Source: Synechococcus sp. M16.1
Lineage (GTDB): Bacteria > Cyanobacteriota > Cyanobacteriia > PCC-6307 > Cyanobiaceae
Direction: 5' to 3'
DNA length: 64,000 nucleotides
Assembly (NCBI RefSeq): GCF_014279895.1
Contig: NZ_CP047954.1
Span: 1,054,001 to 1,118,000 of the forward strand
The position numbers and the translations under genes are program-made. Every line of letters begins with the position of its first letter. Within the stretch, counting starts at the first letter, position 1. Below the pieces are notes generated by a model. It ran no database searches. It worked only from the letters and a program-made list of their open reading frames with translations, and had not been told where the DNA came from. Shown piece by piece: positions 43,134 through 52,296 of this stretch.

Positions 43134-45115
43134 GCGGAGAGTTCCTGAGGCTGTTCTTCTAAAGCAGCCCTGGCATCAGCGTCGGCTCCGTCGTCGGAAG
43201 GATGGAAGAAATCGTGGATGTCGCGGGCCAGCGCCTGTCCAACGCCAGGGGCCTTGGACAGGGTCTCAACCGATGCCAGCTGAATGGCATCAATCGAATG
43301 GAAGTGGGCCAAGAGATCCTTGACCCGCTTGGGCCCAACCCCAGGGATGTCAGAGAGACGTGAACGCTTCATCCGCTCACCACGCTGTTGGCGATGGAAG
43401 CTGACAGCGAAACGGTGGGCTTCGTCGCGAAGGCGGCGAAGGAGCACAACTCCGAGCTGATCCGGTTCACTCTCCAGCGGCTGGCTTTCGCCGGGGAGAA
43501 ACACCTCCTCGCGCTGCTTGGCGAGGGAGCAGACGTTGAGATCCTCGTGCAGATCAAGCTCGCGCAGGGCCTCCATCACGGCAGACAGCTGGCCCTTGCC
43601 ACCGTCGATCATCACCACATCGGGCCAGTCGTTGAGGCCGTCTGTCTGCAGAGCGCTGCCACCTTTGTGACGCAGGGCACCCACATCCACCCCTTCCGCC
43701 TTGGCCCGGGCCCAGCGCCGGAAACGACGGCGCATGATTTCCGCCATCGCCATGAAGTCGTCGCTGTGGCCAGCTCGGATGCTGCTGCTGCGGATCTTGT
43801 ACTTGCGGTAGTGCTGCTTGGCGGGCAGCCCGTCGATGAACACCACCTGGGAGGCCACGGCATCGCTGCCCTGGATGTGACTGATGTCGTAGCCCTCGAT
43901 CCGCCGCGGCGGGGTGGGCAACTCCAGCAGTTGCGCCAGATCCTCCGTGGCCAACGACTGCTTCTCCTGACCTTGCTTGGCGCGGAGCAACTCAAACTCC
44001 GCGTTGCGCTGCACCAGTTCGATCAGGTCGGCTTTCTGCTGGCGCTGCGGGCAGTGGATCTGCACCCGACGCTCGCGCTGTTCCGAGAGCCAATCCTCCA
44101 TCAGTTTCTGCTGGGGCAGAGCGTGCTGCACCAACAACTCGGGGGGCACCTCAACCGAATCCACCTGGCTGTAGTGCTCTTCGATCACCCGTTGCAGGAT
44201 CAGTCCAGGTTCCAGACCTGAGGCGTCAGCGGTGTAGCCAAGACGTCCCACCAACTTCCCGGCGCGCATCTGAAACAGCTGCACGGCCGCCAAACGTTCA
44301 TCGAAGGCAAGGGCCAGCACATCGCGACTCACGGAGGAATCCGGAAGGCTCATCTTCTGATCGGCGGTGAGCTGATCCAGCCCCTGAAGTTGATCGCGAA
44401 CCCGGGCCGCCGACTCGTAGTCCATTCGCTCGGCATACCGCTCCATCTGCTCCTGAAGCAGCTGCTGCAGTTCATCGCTGCGGCCCTGGAACACCATCGC
44501 CACCTTGCGCAGTGTGCGGTGATAGTCCTCCGAGCTGATTTTTTCCTGGCAGACCCCCGGACAGCGCCCGATGCTGTAGTTGAGGCAGGTGCGGTCGGGG
44601 TACATCGGCCGGGGTCGTTGCCGCAGCGGGAACACCCGCTTCACCAGAAACAGGGTGCGACGCAGCAGCCCCACATCGACATAGGGCCCGTAAAAGCGAT
44701 CCAGGGGGCTGCGGAAGCGACGGCGACGGGTGATGAAAATCCGCGGATAGGCCTCACTCCAGGTGATGCAGAGGTAGGGGTATTTCTTGTCGTCCTTCAG
44801 CAACACGTTGAAGTGGGGCTGATGGTTCTTGATCAGGTTCGACTCGAGAACGAGGGCCTCCGCCTCGCTGTCGGTGACGATGAACTCAATCTCACAGACC
44901 TGGCGTGTCATCAGCCGGATCCGTGGCGACAGATCATGCCGACTGCGGAAATAGCTGCGCACACGGCTGCGCAACGCTTTCGACTTGCCGACGTAGAGGA
45001 TCCGGTCGTCACCGTCCCGCATCAGATAGCAACCCGGCTCAGCGGGGATCTCTTTGAGGCGGCGTTCAAGACGCTTGGGCTGCGTCAGCAGCGGTGCACC
45101 GGAGGCGGCATCCAC
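43130..45115 (-). CDS. uvrC: Excinuclease ABC subunit C
   Basis: The 661-residue protein makes both incisions in nucleotide excision repair. In order: GIY-YIG nuclease domain (about 19-97, [28 protein letters not shown]), UVR domain (about 215-250, [20 protein letters not shown]), the RNase H-like C-terminal nuclease ([24 protein letters not shown] and MIDGGKGQL) and tandem helix-hairpin-helix motifs ([28 protein letters not shown]). Length is normal. It starts with GTG at 45115. Confidence 0.96.
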   Translation of the reverse strand: MDAASGAPLLTQPKRLERRLKEIPAEPGCYLMRDGDDRILYVGKSKALRSRVRSYFRSRHDLSPRIRLMTRQVCEIEFIVTDSEAEALVLESNLIKNHQPHFNVLLKDDKKYPYLCITWSEAYPRIFITRRRRFRSPLDRFYGPYVDVGLLRRTLFLVKRVFPLRQRPRPMYPDRTCLNYSIGRCPGVCQEKISSEDYHRTLRKVAMVFQGRSDELQQLLQEQMERYAERMDYESAARVRDQLQGLDQLTADQKMSLPDSSVSRDVLALAFDERLAAVQLFQMRAGKLVGRLGYTADASGLEPGLILQRVIEEHYSQVDSVEVPPELLVQHALPQQKLMEDWLSEQRERRVQIHCPQRQQKADLIELVQRNAEFELLRAKQGQEKQSLATEDLAQLLELPTPPRRIEGYDISHIQGSDAVASQVVFIDGLPAKQHYRKYKIRSSSIRAGHSDDFMAMAEIMRRRFRRWARAKAEGVDVGALRHKGGSALQTDGLNDWPDVVMIDGGKGQLSAVMEALRELDLHEDLNVCSLAKQREEVFLPGESQPLESEPDQLGVVLLRRLRDEAHRFAVSFHRQQRGERMKRSRLSDIPGVGPKRVKDLLAHFHSIDAIQLASVETLSKAPGVGQALARDIHDFFHPSDDGADADARAALEEQPQELSA

Positions 45116-45124
45116 CAGGCCAGC

Positions 45125-45607
45125 TCAGCCGCCGTAATTCCAGCCGGTGCTGGCCAGGTTCAGGGCCTCGCCATCGGCGATCAGGCGCGCAGTTTTCACT
45201 TCGCCCACAAAAACGGTGTGGTCACCATGCTTGATCGAGCCCACGAGTTCGCACTCCACACCACCGACGGCATCGGTGAGCAGGGGAAGACCAAGTTCGC
45301 CCTCCTCGAAGGGTGCCGCTTCAAAGCGACCACCGAGCGCCTTCTGGGGCTTGAAGAACACGGCTGCCAGATCTTTCTGATCGGCCCGCAGCACGTTGAG
45401 CGAGAACTTGCCGGTGGCCTCGATGATGGCGTGACTGCTGCTGTCAGCCCGAACACCCATCACCACCAAGGGCGGTTCGAACGATCCCTGGGTCACCCAG
45501 CTGGCCGTGAATCCGTTGACCTCATCGCCGTTGCGAACGCCGCAGATGAAGAGCCCATGGGGGATCTTGCGAAGCAGGACCTTCTTGGCGTCGGCGTCGA
45601 GGCTCAT
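45125..45607 (-). CDS. Flavin reductase domain protein
   Basis: The 160-residue protein has the FMN-binding split-barrel pattern of the flavin reductase-like family: GLFICGVRNGDEVNGFTASWVTQGSFEPPLVVMGVRADSSSHAII, then FSLNVLRADQKDLA and a C-terminal HTVFVGEVKTARL. The N-terminal ASWVTQGSFEPP is the FMN phosphate region. In cyanobacteria similar domains also occur at the C-terminus of flavodiiron proteins; here it stands alone. Partner and substrate are unknown. The ATG at 45607 is chosen; a longer upstream frame is antisense to coaD and rejected. Confidence 0.83.
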   Translation of the reverse strand: MSLDADAKKVLLRKIPHGLFICGVRNGDEVNGFTASWVTQGSFEPPLVVMGVRADSSSHAIIEATGKFSLNVLRADQKDLAAVFFKPQKALGGRFEAAPFEEGELGLPLLTDAVGGVECELVGSIKHGDHTVFVGEVKTARLIADGEALNLASTGWNYGG

Positions 45608-45676
45608 GGCACAGATGCGTTGGTTGAAATCTAAACAGCGATCCACTGCATAGGATCCGCCCATCGCTGATTCCCG

Positions 45677-46168
45677 ATGCGGGCGCTCTACCCCGGCAGT
45701 TTCGACCCTCTCACCAATGGTCATATGGACCTGATCGAGCGGGCGGTAAGCCTGTTTGGAGAGGTGGTTGTCGCGGTGCTCAGCAATCCGAGCAAACGAC
45801 CCGCGTTCAGTGTCGAAGAGCGGATCGAACAGATCCGCACGGCGACACGCCACCTCTCCGGCGTTGAAGTGATCAGTTTTGATGGCCTCACAGTGAACTG
45901 TGCCGTCACCCATCGCGCCGACCTGATCCTGAGGGGCCTGCGAGCGATGAGTGACTTCGAATACGAACTGCAGATCGCCCACACCAACCGCTCCTTGGCA
46001 GACGATCTGGAAACGGTGTTCATGGCCACCACAGCCCGCCACAGCTTCCTCAGCAGCTCGGTGGTGAAGGAAGTGGCCCGCTTCGGTGGATCGATCGACC
46101 ACATGGTTCCGCCAGAGGTGGCGAAGGACCTCAACAGGCTCTTTAATTCAACTTTCCATGCCAGCTGA
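45677..46168 (+). CDS. coaD: Phosphopantetheine adenylyltransferase
   Basis: The 163-residue nucleotidyltransferase makes dephospho-CoA from 4'-phosphopantetheine and ATP. The signatures are [21 protein letters not shown] with the HxGH-like TNGH motif, the [20 protein letters not shown] substrate loop and [26 protein letters not shown] near the end. Length is normal. It is divergent from the flavin reductase gene with 69 bases between, and the next gene follows within two bases of its stop. Confidence 0.95.
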   Translation: MRALYPGSFDPLTNGHMDLIERAVSLFGEVVVAVLSNPSKRPAFSVEERIEQIRTATRHLSGVEVISFDGLTVNCAVTHRADLILRGLRAMSDFEYELQIAHTNRSLADDLETVFMATTARHSFLSSSVVKEVARFGGSIDHMVPPEVAKDLNRLFNSTFHAS

Positions 46169-46169
46169 G

Positions 46170-47189
46170 ATGAACGACGTCCGGTTCTCCGTTCTCGATC
46201 AACTCGATCAGCTGGAGGAAGTTGTGCTGGAGGGCAGTCGGCTGCCCTTCACCGGCGGACGATTGGTCAACGAAACGGATGCCGTCGAGCTGCTGGATGC
46301 AGTCCGCGATGAATTGCCGAAGGAGCTGGAGCGGGCCGCCAAACTGCTTGATCGCCGGGACGAGTTCATTAACACCGCCCGCAGGAACGCCGAGGAGATC
46401 GTTGAACAAGCCCAGCGTCAGCGCGAACAGCTGGTGAACAACGCCGCGATCCGCCAGGAAGCGGAACGGCAGGTGAATGAGATGCGTGAGCAAGCCCGCC
46501 AGCAGTGTGAGCAGTTGCTCCAGAAAACGCGCGAGCAGGGGGCGAAGTTGGAGCAGGAGATGCAAAGCAAGCTGGCCCAGTTGGAACAGCAGTTCGCCTC
46601 ACGCCGCCAGCAGCTGGAGCAGGAAGCACTGGAGCGTCGCCAGCAGCTGGATCAAGAAGCGATTGAGCTGAAGCGTCAACACGCTGAGCGACTCGACGCC
46701 AGCCGCCAACAGGCCCAGCAGCAAATCCAACAGATCGAGGCCAACGCAGCGGAACTCAAGCGCCATCACGCTGAGCAGCATGAAGCCAACCGACAGCAGG
46801 CGCTGCAGGATCTGGAGACCATTCGCCGTGAAGCCCTGCGTCTGCAGAAGGAAGGCCGCGATGAGGCCGAGCGAATTCACAACGACGCGCTGCAGTTCCG
46901 CCAGCAGACCCAACAACAGTGCGAGTCGCTGATCCAACGCAGCCGCCAGGAAGCAGCCGGCGTTCAGGACGGGGCCAACCGTTACGCCGAGCAGACCCTG
47001 GGGGAGCTGGAGGTTCGCCTCAAGGAAATGGCCCAGGTGGTGATGGCCGGCCGTCAGGAGCTCTCCAAGATTCAGACGATCCGCTCCGCGGCCCCTGGCG
47101 CCAACGCTGGCGACGACAGCAAAACCGTTCCGTTCAGTCGGGCTCAGAGGGCAGCGTCACGGCTGCGGTCCATGCGGGGCAACGTCTGA
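46170..47189 (+). CDS. Long coiled-coil protein, DivIVA or F0 b-like
   Basis: The 339-residue protein has a short conserved N-terminal domain (VRFSVLDQLDQLEEVVLEGSRLPFTGGRLVNETDAVELLDAVRDELP) followed by about 260 residues of continuous Gln/Glu/Arg-rich coiled coil. Two near-repeats of about 29 residues begin ELKRQHAERLDASRQQA and ELKRHHAEQHEANRQQA. The N-terminus resembles the conserved segment of cyanobacterial proteins annotated as DivIVA-like or ATP synthase b-like. The second ATG at 46170 is preferred to one at 46158 that overlaps coaD. A structural or cell-division role is inferred only. It overlaps convergent dacB by 56 bases. Confidence 0.7.
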   Translation: MNDVRFSVLDQLDQLEEVVLEGSRLPFTGGRLVNETDAVELLDAVRDELPKELERAAKLLDRRDEFINTARRNAEEIVEQAQRQREQLVNNAAIRQEAERQVNEMREQARQQCEQLLQKTREQGAKLEQEMQSKLAQLEQQFASRRQQLEQEALERRQQLDQEAIELKRQHAERLDASRQQAQQQIQQIEANAAELKRHHAEQHEANRQQALQDLETIRREALRLQKEGRDEAERIHNDALQFRQQTQQQCESLIQRSRQEAAGVQDGANRYAEQTLGELEVRLKEMAQVVMAGRQELSKIQTIRSAAPGANAGDDSKTVPFSRAQRAASRLRSMRGNV

Positions 47190-48441
47190 TCCGCTGGCTG
47201 GCCAGCAGGATCTGGCCCATCACGGAGTTGGGTGCATAGGACCCGTTGGCAATCATGCTCACGTAACGGGGTCCATCAGCGGTTTCAAGAATGCCCGAGA
47301 TCGATCGAACTCCTCTGAGGGTGCCGGTCTTTCCCCAGAAGCGACCCACAAGTGGTGTGCCCCAGAAGTAGTTGCGCAGCGTTCCCCTCTGGCCTGCAAT
47401 CGCCATCGAGGCCTGGTAGTAAGCCGCCAGGGGGTGTTGCGCCATGCGCCACAGCAGCACAGACAGGGAACGGCTGGTGAGACGGTTGCCACGTGAGAGT
47501 CCGCTGCCGTCCCGCAGCCGAAGTCCCGTCATCGGGATGCCCTGGGCTTGCAACCAGCGGGTGGTGGCGATGGACGCACGATTCACATCCCAAACGTCCG
47601 CCGCCTCACGCATCAGCACCTCAGCGGTGAAATTGTGGCTCTCCGTGTTGGCCAGGCTGAGCAGGGCGTGCATCGGCGCGGAATCCTCGCTGTGCAGGAC
47701 AACACTCGCTCGCCAGTTCCGCGCAAGGGCCGCCTCTCGGGTCCGCTGATCAACCATCTGCAGGCGGATCTGTCCCCCTTGCTGCTGCACGGTGGAATTG
47801 AGGATCCGCTGCAGCCGTGCCGCTGGATCCATCACCGCCATGTGCAAGGCGTTGCTGGTGAGGGCAAGGCGGGTTATCGGTGCGCCGTAGGCGTAGGAGC
47901 GATCCGCAGGGTCCCAATCGGCAGGCCACCAGAGTTGACGCGGTTCCTCCCGCACCATCAGCTGAACCGGCGCAGAGGCGGAGCTGGAGGTGCTACTGGA
48001 GCCGCCCTGGCCGAGGGCCACCATGGCGAACTTCTGGATCTCGGCAATGCTGAGGTCGGGATCGCCCTCCCCCACGATCTCCAGTGATCCATCGGGATGA
48101 CGCAACAGCTGCGTCTTCAGACGGAAGTCGGGGCCGAGGCGATCCAGGGCAAAGGCCGTGCTGACCAGTTTCTGATTTGATGCAGGAATCCGGGGGATCC
48201 CCCCGTTGAGATCAGCCAGCAGCTGACCCCGTTGATCGACAACGCTGACGCTCCAAAGCCGCTCTTCCGTGCCCACCGCTGATTCCAGGGCCGTCTGCAA
48301 GGCCGGGCACAGTGCACCGCCGCTGAGCATGGCCTGGCCCTGACGCTGCACCACCGGAGGTGGTGCCAACAGTGGAGGCGCTGCCCTGACGGGCAACTGG
48401 GGCGCCAGCACCAGCAGGGAGACCAGGGCAGATCGAATCAC
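47134..48441 (-). CDS. dacB: D-alanyl-D-alanine carboxypeptidase/endopeptidase (PBP4, S13)
   Basis: The 435-residue protein has a signal peptide (1-20, ending VRA) and the three penicillin-binding active-site motifs: SNQK (88-91, nucleophile S88), SGN-type SGLSRGN, and KTG in FWGKTGTLRGVRSISG. The order and the large insert between motifs 1 and 2 identify family S13 (PBP4). It trims or cleaves peptidoglycan cross-links in the periplasm. It starts with GTG, overlapping the DUF4330 stop by four bases, and its 3' end overlaps the convergent coiled-coil gene by 56 bases. Confidence 0.92.
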   Translation of the reverse strand: MIRSALVSLLVLAPQLPVRAAPPLLAPPPVVQRQGQAMLSGGALCPALQTALESAVGTEERLWSVSVVDQRGQLLADLNGGIPRIPASNQKLVSTAFALDRLGPDFRLKTQLLRHPDGSLEIVGEGDPDLSIAEIQKFAMVALGQGGSSSTSSSASAPVQLMVREEPRQLWWPADWDPADRSYAYGAPITRLALTSNALHMAVMDPAARLQRILNSTVQQQGGQIRLQMVDQRTREAALARNWRASVVLHSEDSAPMHALLSLANTESHNFTAEVLMREAADVWDVNRASIATTRWLQAQGIPMTGLRLRDGSGLSRGNRLTSRSLSVLLWRMAQHPLAAYYQASMAIAGQRGTLRNYFWGTPLVGRFWGKTGTLRGVRSISGILETADGPRYVSMIANGSYAPNSVMGQILLASQRIRRCPAWTAAVTLPSEPD

Positions 48442-48944
48442 AGAGGCATCACTCCGCTCACGACCCCGTTCAAGCGGTAGAGGCGACCCTCCAGCTCAAC
48501 GGGCACACCCACCTTGAGCTTGGTTCCACCGATCACAACACCGGAGGGTTTGATCTCAGCCTGGGCCTCCATCACGAACCGGGCATGGCGGGGTAGAGCC
48601 GTGGCGGGGGCATCGGCGAGCACCACCGAACCATCGGGCTGCACCGCCGTCAGTGGAGTGGTGACGTCATCCACCGACACCAGGCTCACCCGTCCAGCCG
48701 GTTGATTGCGAATCACGATGTTGAGGGCTGCTTCCTCCCGCACTGAATTCAGCAGCTGCTCGGGATCAGCGCTGTACAGCCGCACCACATCAACGCTCAC
48801 CTGCACAGGCTTCACGGCACCGGTGGCCTTGGCGACCGCATTCGAGAGCTTGGGGGACCAGACAACCCCGGCCAGAGCGGCCAAGGCGACGACTCCAGCC
48901 ACGGCATCGATGGGTGAAAGGGATCGAAGCCTGTTGAGCACCAT
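48438..48944 (-). CDS. DUF4330 domain-containing protein
   Basis: The 168-residue protein has one N-terminal membrane helix (about 11-29, PIDAVAGVVALAALAGVVW) and a beta-rich extracytoplasmic domain (VKPVQVSVDVVRLYSADPEQLLNSVREEAALNIVIRNQPAG...GTKLKVGVPVELEGRLYRLNGVV). This matches DUF4330, a cyanobacterial family of unknown function. It is translationally coupled to dacB, which hints at an envelope role. Confidence 0.8.
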   Translation of the reverse strand: MVLNRLRSLSPIDAVAGVVALAALAGVVWSPKLSNAVAKATGAVKPVQVSVDVVRLYSADPEQLLNSVREEAALNIVIRNQPAGRVSLVSVDDVTTPLTAVQPDGSVVLADAPATALPRHARFVMEAQAEIKPSGVVIGGTKLKVGVPVELEGRLYRLNGVVSGVMPL

Positions 48945-49006
48945 CGAAGGGGAGCCTGGGCTTGAACCTTAAGGAGGGTCTGAGCCTGGATCAAGCCAGA
49001 GGCGGC

Positions 49007-49723
49007 TCAATTGCGCAGACCATCAAGGAAGCGGTCGACCCCGGACAGCTGTTGCTTGATGCTGTCGGGATCTTCACCGGCCAGAAGCGCTGCTGTGGTG
49101 TCGGGATCCGGACGTTCGGGGAGCACCTCCAGTTGCCGGTAACCATCGGGATCCTGGCGATAGAGACGCCAGTCATCGGGGAAGCAGCGCATCAACGCGC
49201 CTCCCTCCAGGGGCTGGAGCCAGTAGGCCTGCTGCCAGCTGGCCACGAAACCCTTTCGGCGCTCCCGGGCCACGCTGCCGATGCCGACGGCGGCGTCTTC
49301 GAGACGTCCATTCAGCATCAGAACCACTCCTGCGTGGTTCTCACACAAGGCCTGGAACTCCTCGTAATCCGCAGGGGAGGGGTTCACCGAAAGCAGAAGG
49401 CGGGTGTCGGGAACATCGCTCTCCGCCCGTTTGAGCTGATTGAAATCAAGGATCACCTCCTTGAGGTCCTCCGCATCGCGCCGGGCCAGGGCGGCAGCAC
49501 CGGCATCGGGCCAAACCATCAACAAATCCCTACCGGCAGCGATCAGTGCTCGGGCCAGCCGCACCGCCACCGGAAGCAGGCGAAGACCTTCAAAACGGAG
49601 GCTTGCGGCCCAGCGTTGACCGTCGCCGGATCCAACGGCCGCCAGGGCGGCTTGCAGCATGGCCTCCTCGGCGGCAAGCAGATCCGCGGGGAGGGCGAGA
49701 CAGGAAGCGTCGGATTGAGTCAT
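49007..49723 (-). CDS. DUF1995 domain-containing protein
   Basis: The 238-residue protein matches the DUF1995 family of cyanobacteria and chloroplasts: LPADLLAAEEAMLQAALAAVGSGDGQRWAASLRFEGLRLLPVAVRLARAL at the start and CENHAGVVLMLNGRLEDAAVGIGSVARERRKGFVASW in the middle. The plant relative LPA3 is linked to photosystem II assembly; a similar role here is inference. No membrane segment or signal. The ATG at 49723 is preferred to a TTG two codons earlier. It lies 12 bases after the cysteine desulfurase stop. Confidence 0.78.
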   Translation of the reverse strand: MTQSDASCLALPADLLAAEEAMLQAALAAVGSGDGQRWAASLRFEGLRLLPVAVRLARALIAAGRDLLMVWPDAGAAALARRDAEDLKEVILDFNQLKRAESDVPDTRLLLSVNPSPADYEEFQALCENHAGVVLMLNGRLEDAAVGIGSVARERRKGFVASWQQAYWLQPLEGGALMRCFPDDWRLYRQDPDGYRQLEVLPERPDPDTTAALLAGEDPDSIKQQLSGVDRFLDGLRN

Positions 49724-49735
49724 CGCCAAAGCATG

Positions 49736-50908
49736 TCAGGACAATGCCGTTAACGCGGAGGCAAAGCGGCCGGGAACTGCGTCGAGATCCTGATCCGACA
49801 ACCAGGAGCCAAGGGTCAACCGCAGGCCCGACTGACGTTCAGGCCCGGGAATGCCCATGGCCGTGAGCACAGCACTGTCGGCACTGCTGCCACTGCTGCA
49901 GGCACTGCCGCTGCTGCAGGCCACCCCCCCCGCCGCCAGCCGTCGCACCAGATCGCGTCCGGGCAGCGGCTGTCCACCAACGGTTTTGGCCAACAACGCG
50001 ATGTGATGGGGCAGACGCTGATCGGGAGAAGGGCCGCAGAGCTGAAGCTGGGGTAGCTCCAGCAGGCGTTCGAGCAGTTGATCCCGTTGACGACGGATCT
50101 GGGTTGAACTGCCCGGTGGAACGTGCTGGCTGACGGGGTCAAAGCTGGGAAGGGCCATCAGGGCTTCGGCCATGCCACCCACCAAAACAACAGGTTCGGT
50201 ACCGGAGCGCAGGCCGTGCTCCTGTCCACCGCCGCCCTGGAGCGGTGAAAGGTCCACACCCGGTGCCCGAATCAACAGGCCCACGCCACGGGGGCCACGG
50301 AACTTGTGGGCGGAGAGGGTCAGCAGATCAACGCCGAGCCGGTCGAAGGCGAAGCAACCCTGGGGAACAAGCTGGGTGGCATCGCTATGGATGACGATGC
50401 CGCGCTCGCGGCAGGCCCGAGCGATCGTGCTGATCGGTTGCAGTGCACCCACCTCGCCCTGGGCTGCAATCAGTGAAACCAATCGGGTTGGAGCGGATAT
50501 CAACCGATCGAGCTGATCGAGCCGCAGTACGCCCTGCCCATCAACGGGCCATTCGGCAATGGTCCAGCCCAGGGCTTCCAGTTGGTGCGCCGCAGCGACC
50601 ACCGCCGGATGCTCCACCGCAGAGATCACCAACCGGCCCGGGACAAGACCGGCAGCACTGCCGAGCAAGGCAAGGTGCACGGATTCCGTCGCCCCTGAGG
50701 TGACGATCAACTGGTCAGGATTGACAGCAAAGCGCTCGGCGATGCGCCAGCGCGCTCGCTCTAGAGCTTCCGCTGCTGCCAACCCAGCCCCATGGAGGCT
50801 GCTGGGGTTAGCCCAGGCCGTCTGCTGGAGCTGCTGCATCACCGCGATCACCGCCGGCAGGGGCGGTGTCGTGGCAGCAGCATCCAGGTAGAGCTCAGGG
50901 GGTTCCAC
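49736..50908 (-). CDS. Cysteine desulfurase (NifS/IscS-type)
   Basis: The 390-residue PLP enzyme removes sulfur from cysteine for Fe-S clusters or thio-modification. The PLP lysine is in LTLSAHKFRGPRGVGLL and the catalytic cysteine loop is GVACSSGSACSSGSSADSAVL, the long flexible-loop (class I) type. The N-terminus ELYLDAAATTPPLPAV is typical. The GTG start at 50908 overlaps the dapF stop by 14 bases, so its translation is probably coupled to the cysteine-bearing DapF tail. No iscU-like scaffold is adjacent. Confidence 0.92.
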   Translation of the reverse strand: MEPPELYLDAAATTPPLPAVIAVMQQLQQTAWANPSSLHGAGLAAAEALERARWRIAERFAVNPDQLIVTSGATESVHLALLGSAAGLVPGRLVISAVEHPAVVAAAHQLEALGWTIAEWPVDGQGVLRLDQLDRLISAPTRLVSLIAAQGEVGALQPISTIARACRERGIVIHSDATQLVPQGCFAFDRLGVDLLTLSAHKFRGPRGVGLLIRAPGVDLSPLQGGGGQEHGLRSGTEPVVLVGGMAEALMALPSFDPVSQHVPPGSSTQIRRQRDQLLERLLELPQLQLCGPSPDQRLPHHIALLAKTVGGQPLPGRDLVRRLAAGGVACSSGSACSSGSSADSAVLTAMGIPGPERQSGLRLTLGSWLSDQDLDAVPGRFASALTALS

Positions 50909-52001
50909 GCTCGAACCGCGCCTTGGTGCGCTGCTCCAGGGACTCACTGGCGAGATTGAGCATCGAGTCGAGGGACGTGCTGCTGAGGAAAGCCTGCACC
51001 TTCTGCTGCGCCTCATCGCGGAGGCAGCGGTCGGGGCGCTGACACTGCTCAGCGCAATCCTTGGAGCAATCGAAGTCGGTTGCGGCCATCGGCGCAGGTG
51101 AAGCGGCAGGGGCTTCGCTGGTCGAAGCCATCGAGGATCCTGCCGGCACCAGATCGGGCGTCAGCACCCCGTCAAACACCGCTTCGGCGGGTCCCTTCAT
51201 CAGCACGGAACCGGTGCGATCACGCCACTCAATCATCAGTGGACCGCCGGGCAGCACCACCTCGGCGCAGTCATCGGCGAGGCCCAGCAGTACCGCCGCC
51301 ACCAGGGTGGCGCAGGCACCGGTGCCGCAGGCCAATGTCGGGCCAGCACCCCGTTCCCAGACCCGGATCTCCAGCCGCTCACGGCTATGCACCTGGAGGA
51401 AATGAACGTTGGTCTTGGCCGGGAAGGCCGGATGCACCTCCAGGGCAGCACCCCAGGCATCAAAGGGAATGCTGGCCAGGTCGTCGACGGGCACCACCAC
51501 ATGGGGATTGCCCATGCCAACAGCCGCCACTTTCAGCTGTTCTCCCTCCAGCAGCAGCACCCCCTGCGGCAGGCCGTCTTCGGGCATCAGGGTTGTGGGG
51601 ATGCCCTCGGAGGTGAGGAAAGGAGGACCCATGTCCACCCGCAACTGGCCATCGGCCATCAGTTCGGGGCGAATCATTCCCGCCAGGGTTTCGATGTCCC
51701 AGCGGCGGCCAGGGGCATCACCGTCGGTGTCGGCCAGGTAGCGGGCCAGGCAGCGAATGCCGTTGCCACACATTTCGGCTTCACTGCCATCGGCATTGAG
51801 AATCCGCATCCGCAGTTCTCCCTCTGCCTGAGGAGGCAGCGCCAGAATCAGGCCATCGCCACCAACGCCGAAGCGCCGATCACAGATGCGCCGCACCCAG
51901 GCGGGATCGGGATTGCTGATGGCATCGGGCAGTTGTCCCTGCCGGCCTTCAACGATCAGGAAGTCGTTGCCAAGTCCCTGATATTTGCTGAACTGCAGCA
52001 T
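50895..52001 (-). CDS. dapF: Diaminopimelate epimerase with C-terminal cysteine-bearing extension
   Basis: DapF converts LL- to meso-diaminopimelate for lysine and peptidoglycan. Both catalytic cysteines are present, C78 in EMCGNGIRC and C225 in LACGTGACA, and the core ends around residue 285 (VFDGVLTPDLV). The frame then continues without a stop for about 83 more residues: an Ala/Ser/Pro linker, four cysteines (312, 316, 320, 326) in DCSKDCAEQCQRPDRC, and a helical tail. An internal ATG at 51131 could also start this segment as a separate 78-residue protein. The start is ATG 52001, divergent from hfq. Confidence 0.92.
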   Translation of the reverse strand: MLQFSKYQGLGNDFLIVEGRQGQLPDAISNPDPAWVRRICDRRFGVGGDGLILALPPQAEGELRMRILNADGSEAEMCGNGIRCLARYLADTDGDAPGRRWDIETLAGMIRPELMADGQLRVDMGPPFLTSEGIPTTLMPEDGLPQGVLLLEGEQLKVAAVGMGNPHVVVPVDDLASIPFDAWGAALEVHPAFPAKTNVHFLQVHSRERLEIRVWERGAGPTLACGTGACATLVAAVLLGLADDCAEVVLPGGPLMIEWRDRTGSVLMKGPAEAVFDGVLTPDLVPAGSSMASTSEAPAASPAPMAATDFDCSKDCAEQCQRPDRCLRDEAQQKVQAFLSSTSLDSMLNLASESLEQRTKARFERGTP

Positions 52002-52028
52002 GCGTGGCCGGTATTGCCCCCGAATCCT

Positions 52029-52250
52029 ATGGAGACATCTCCACTCGATCCAAGCCTTCCGGGGGTTCGGTTGCTGCAGAGCTGGATTCGTGAACAGCTC
52101 CCCCTCAGCATTGCTGTGGTGGGACAGGAGCCCATCGAGGGGCGTCTGATCTGGCAGGACCCTGAATTTCTGGCCATCGAACGGGCGGGTGCGAGCCGGC
52201 CCGTGCTGATCAACCGTCGGCAGATCAGTGTGATCCGCTCCCTCGGCTGA
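52029..52250 (+). CDS. hfq: Cyanobacterial Hfq
   Basis: The 73-residue protein [30 protein letters not shown]... fits the divergent cyanobacterial Hfq pattern: an N-terminal helix, then an Sm fold with [20 protein letters not shown] and a short Sm2-like [15 protein letters not shown]. Cyanobacterial Hfq is known to work with the type IV pilus ATPase PilB and lacks several RNA-binding residues of enterobacterial Hfq. The gene is divergent from dapF with 27 bases between start codons and is upstream of leuS. Confidence 0.83.
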   Translation: METSPLDPSLPGVRLLQSWIREQLPLSIAVVGQEPIEGRLIWQDPEFLAIERAGASRPVLINRRQISVIRSLG

Positions 52251-52296
52251 ACACCAGGCATGTGGCACGATCGCAACCTTGCCGAGCGCTGGTTCC

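Noticed and set aside
45608-46102. N-terminal extension of the flavin reductase
   Set aside because: It is antisense to coaD; the conserved protein starts at ATG 45607.
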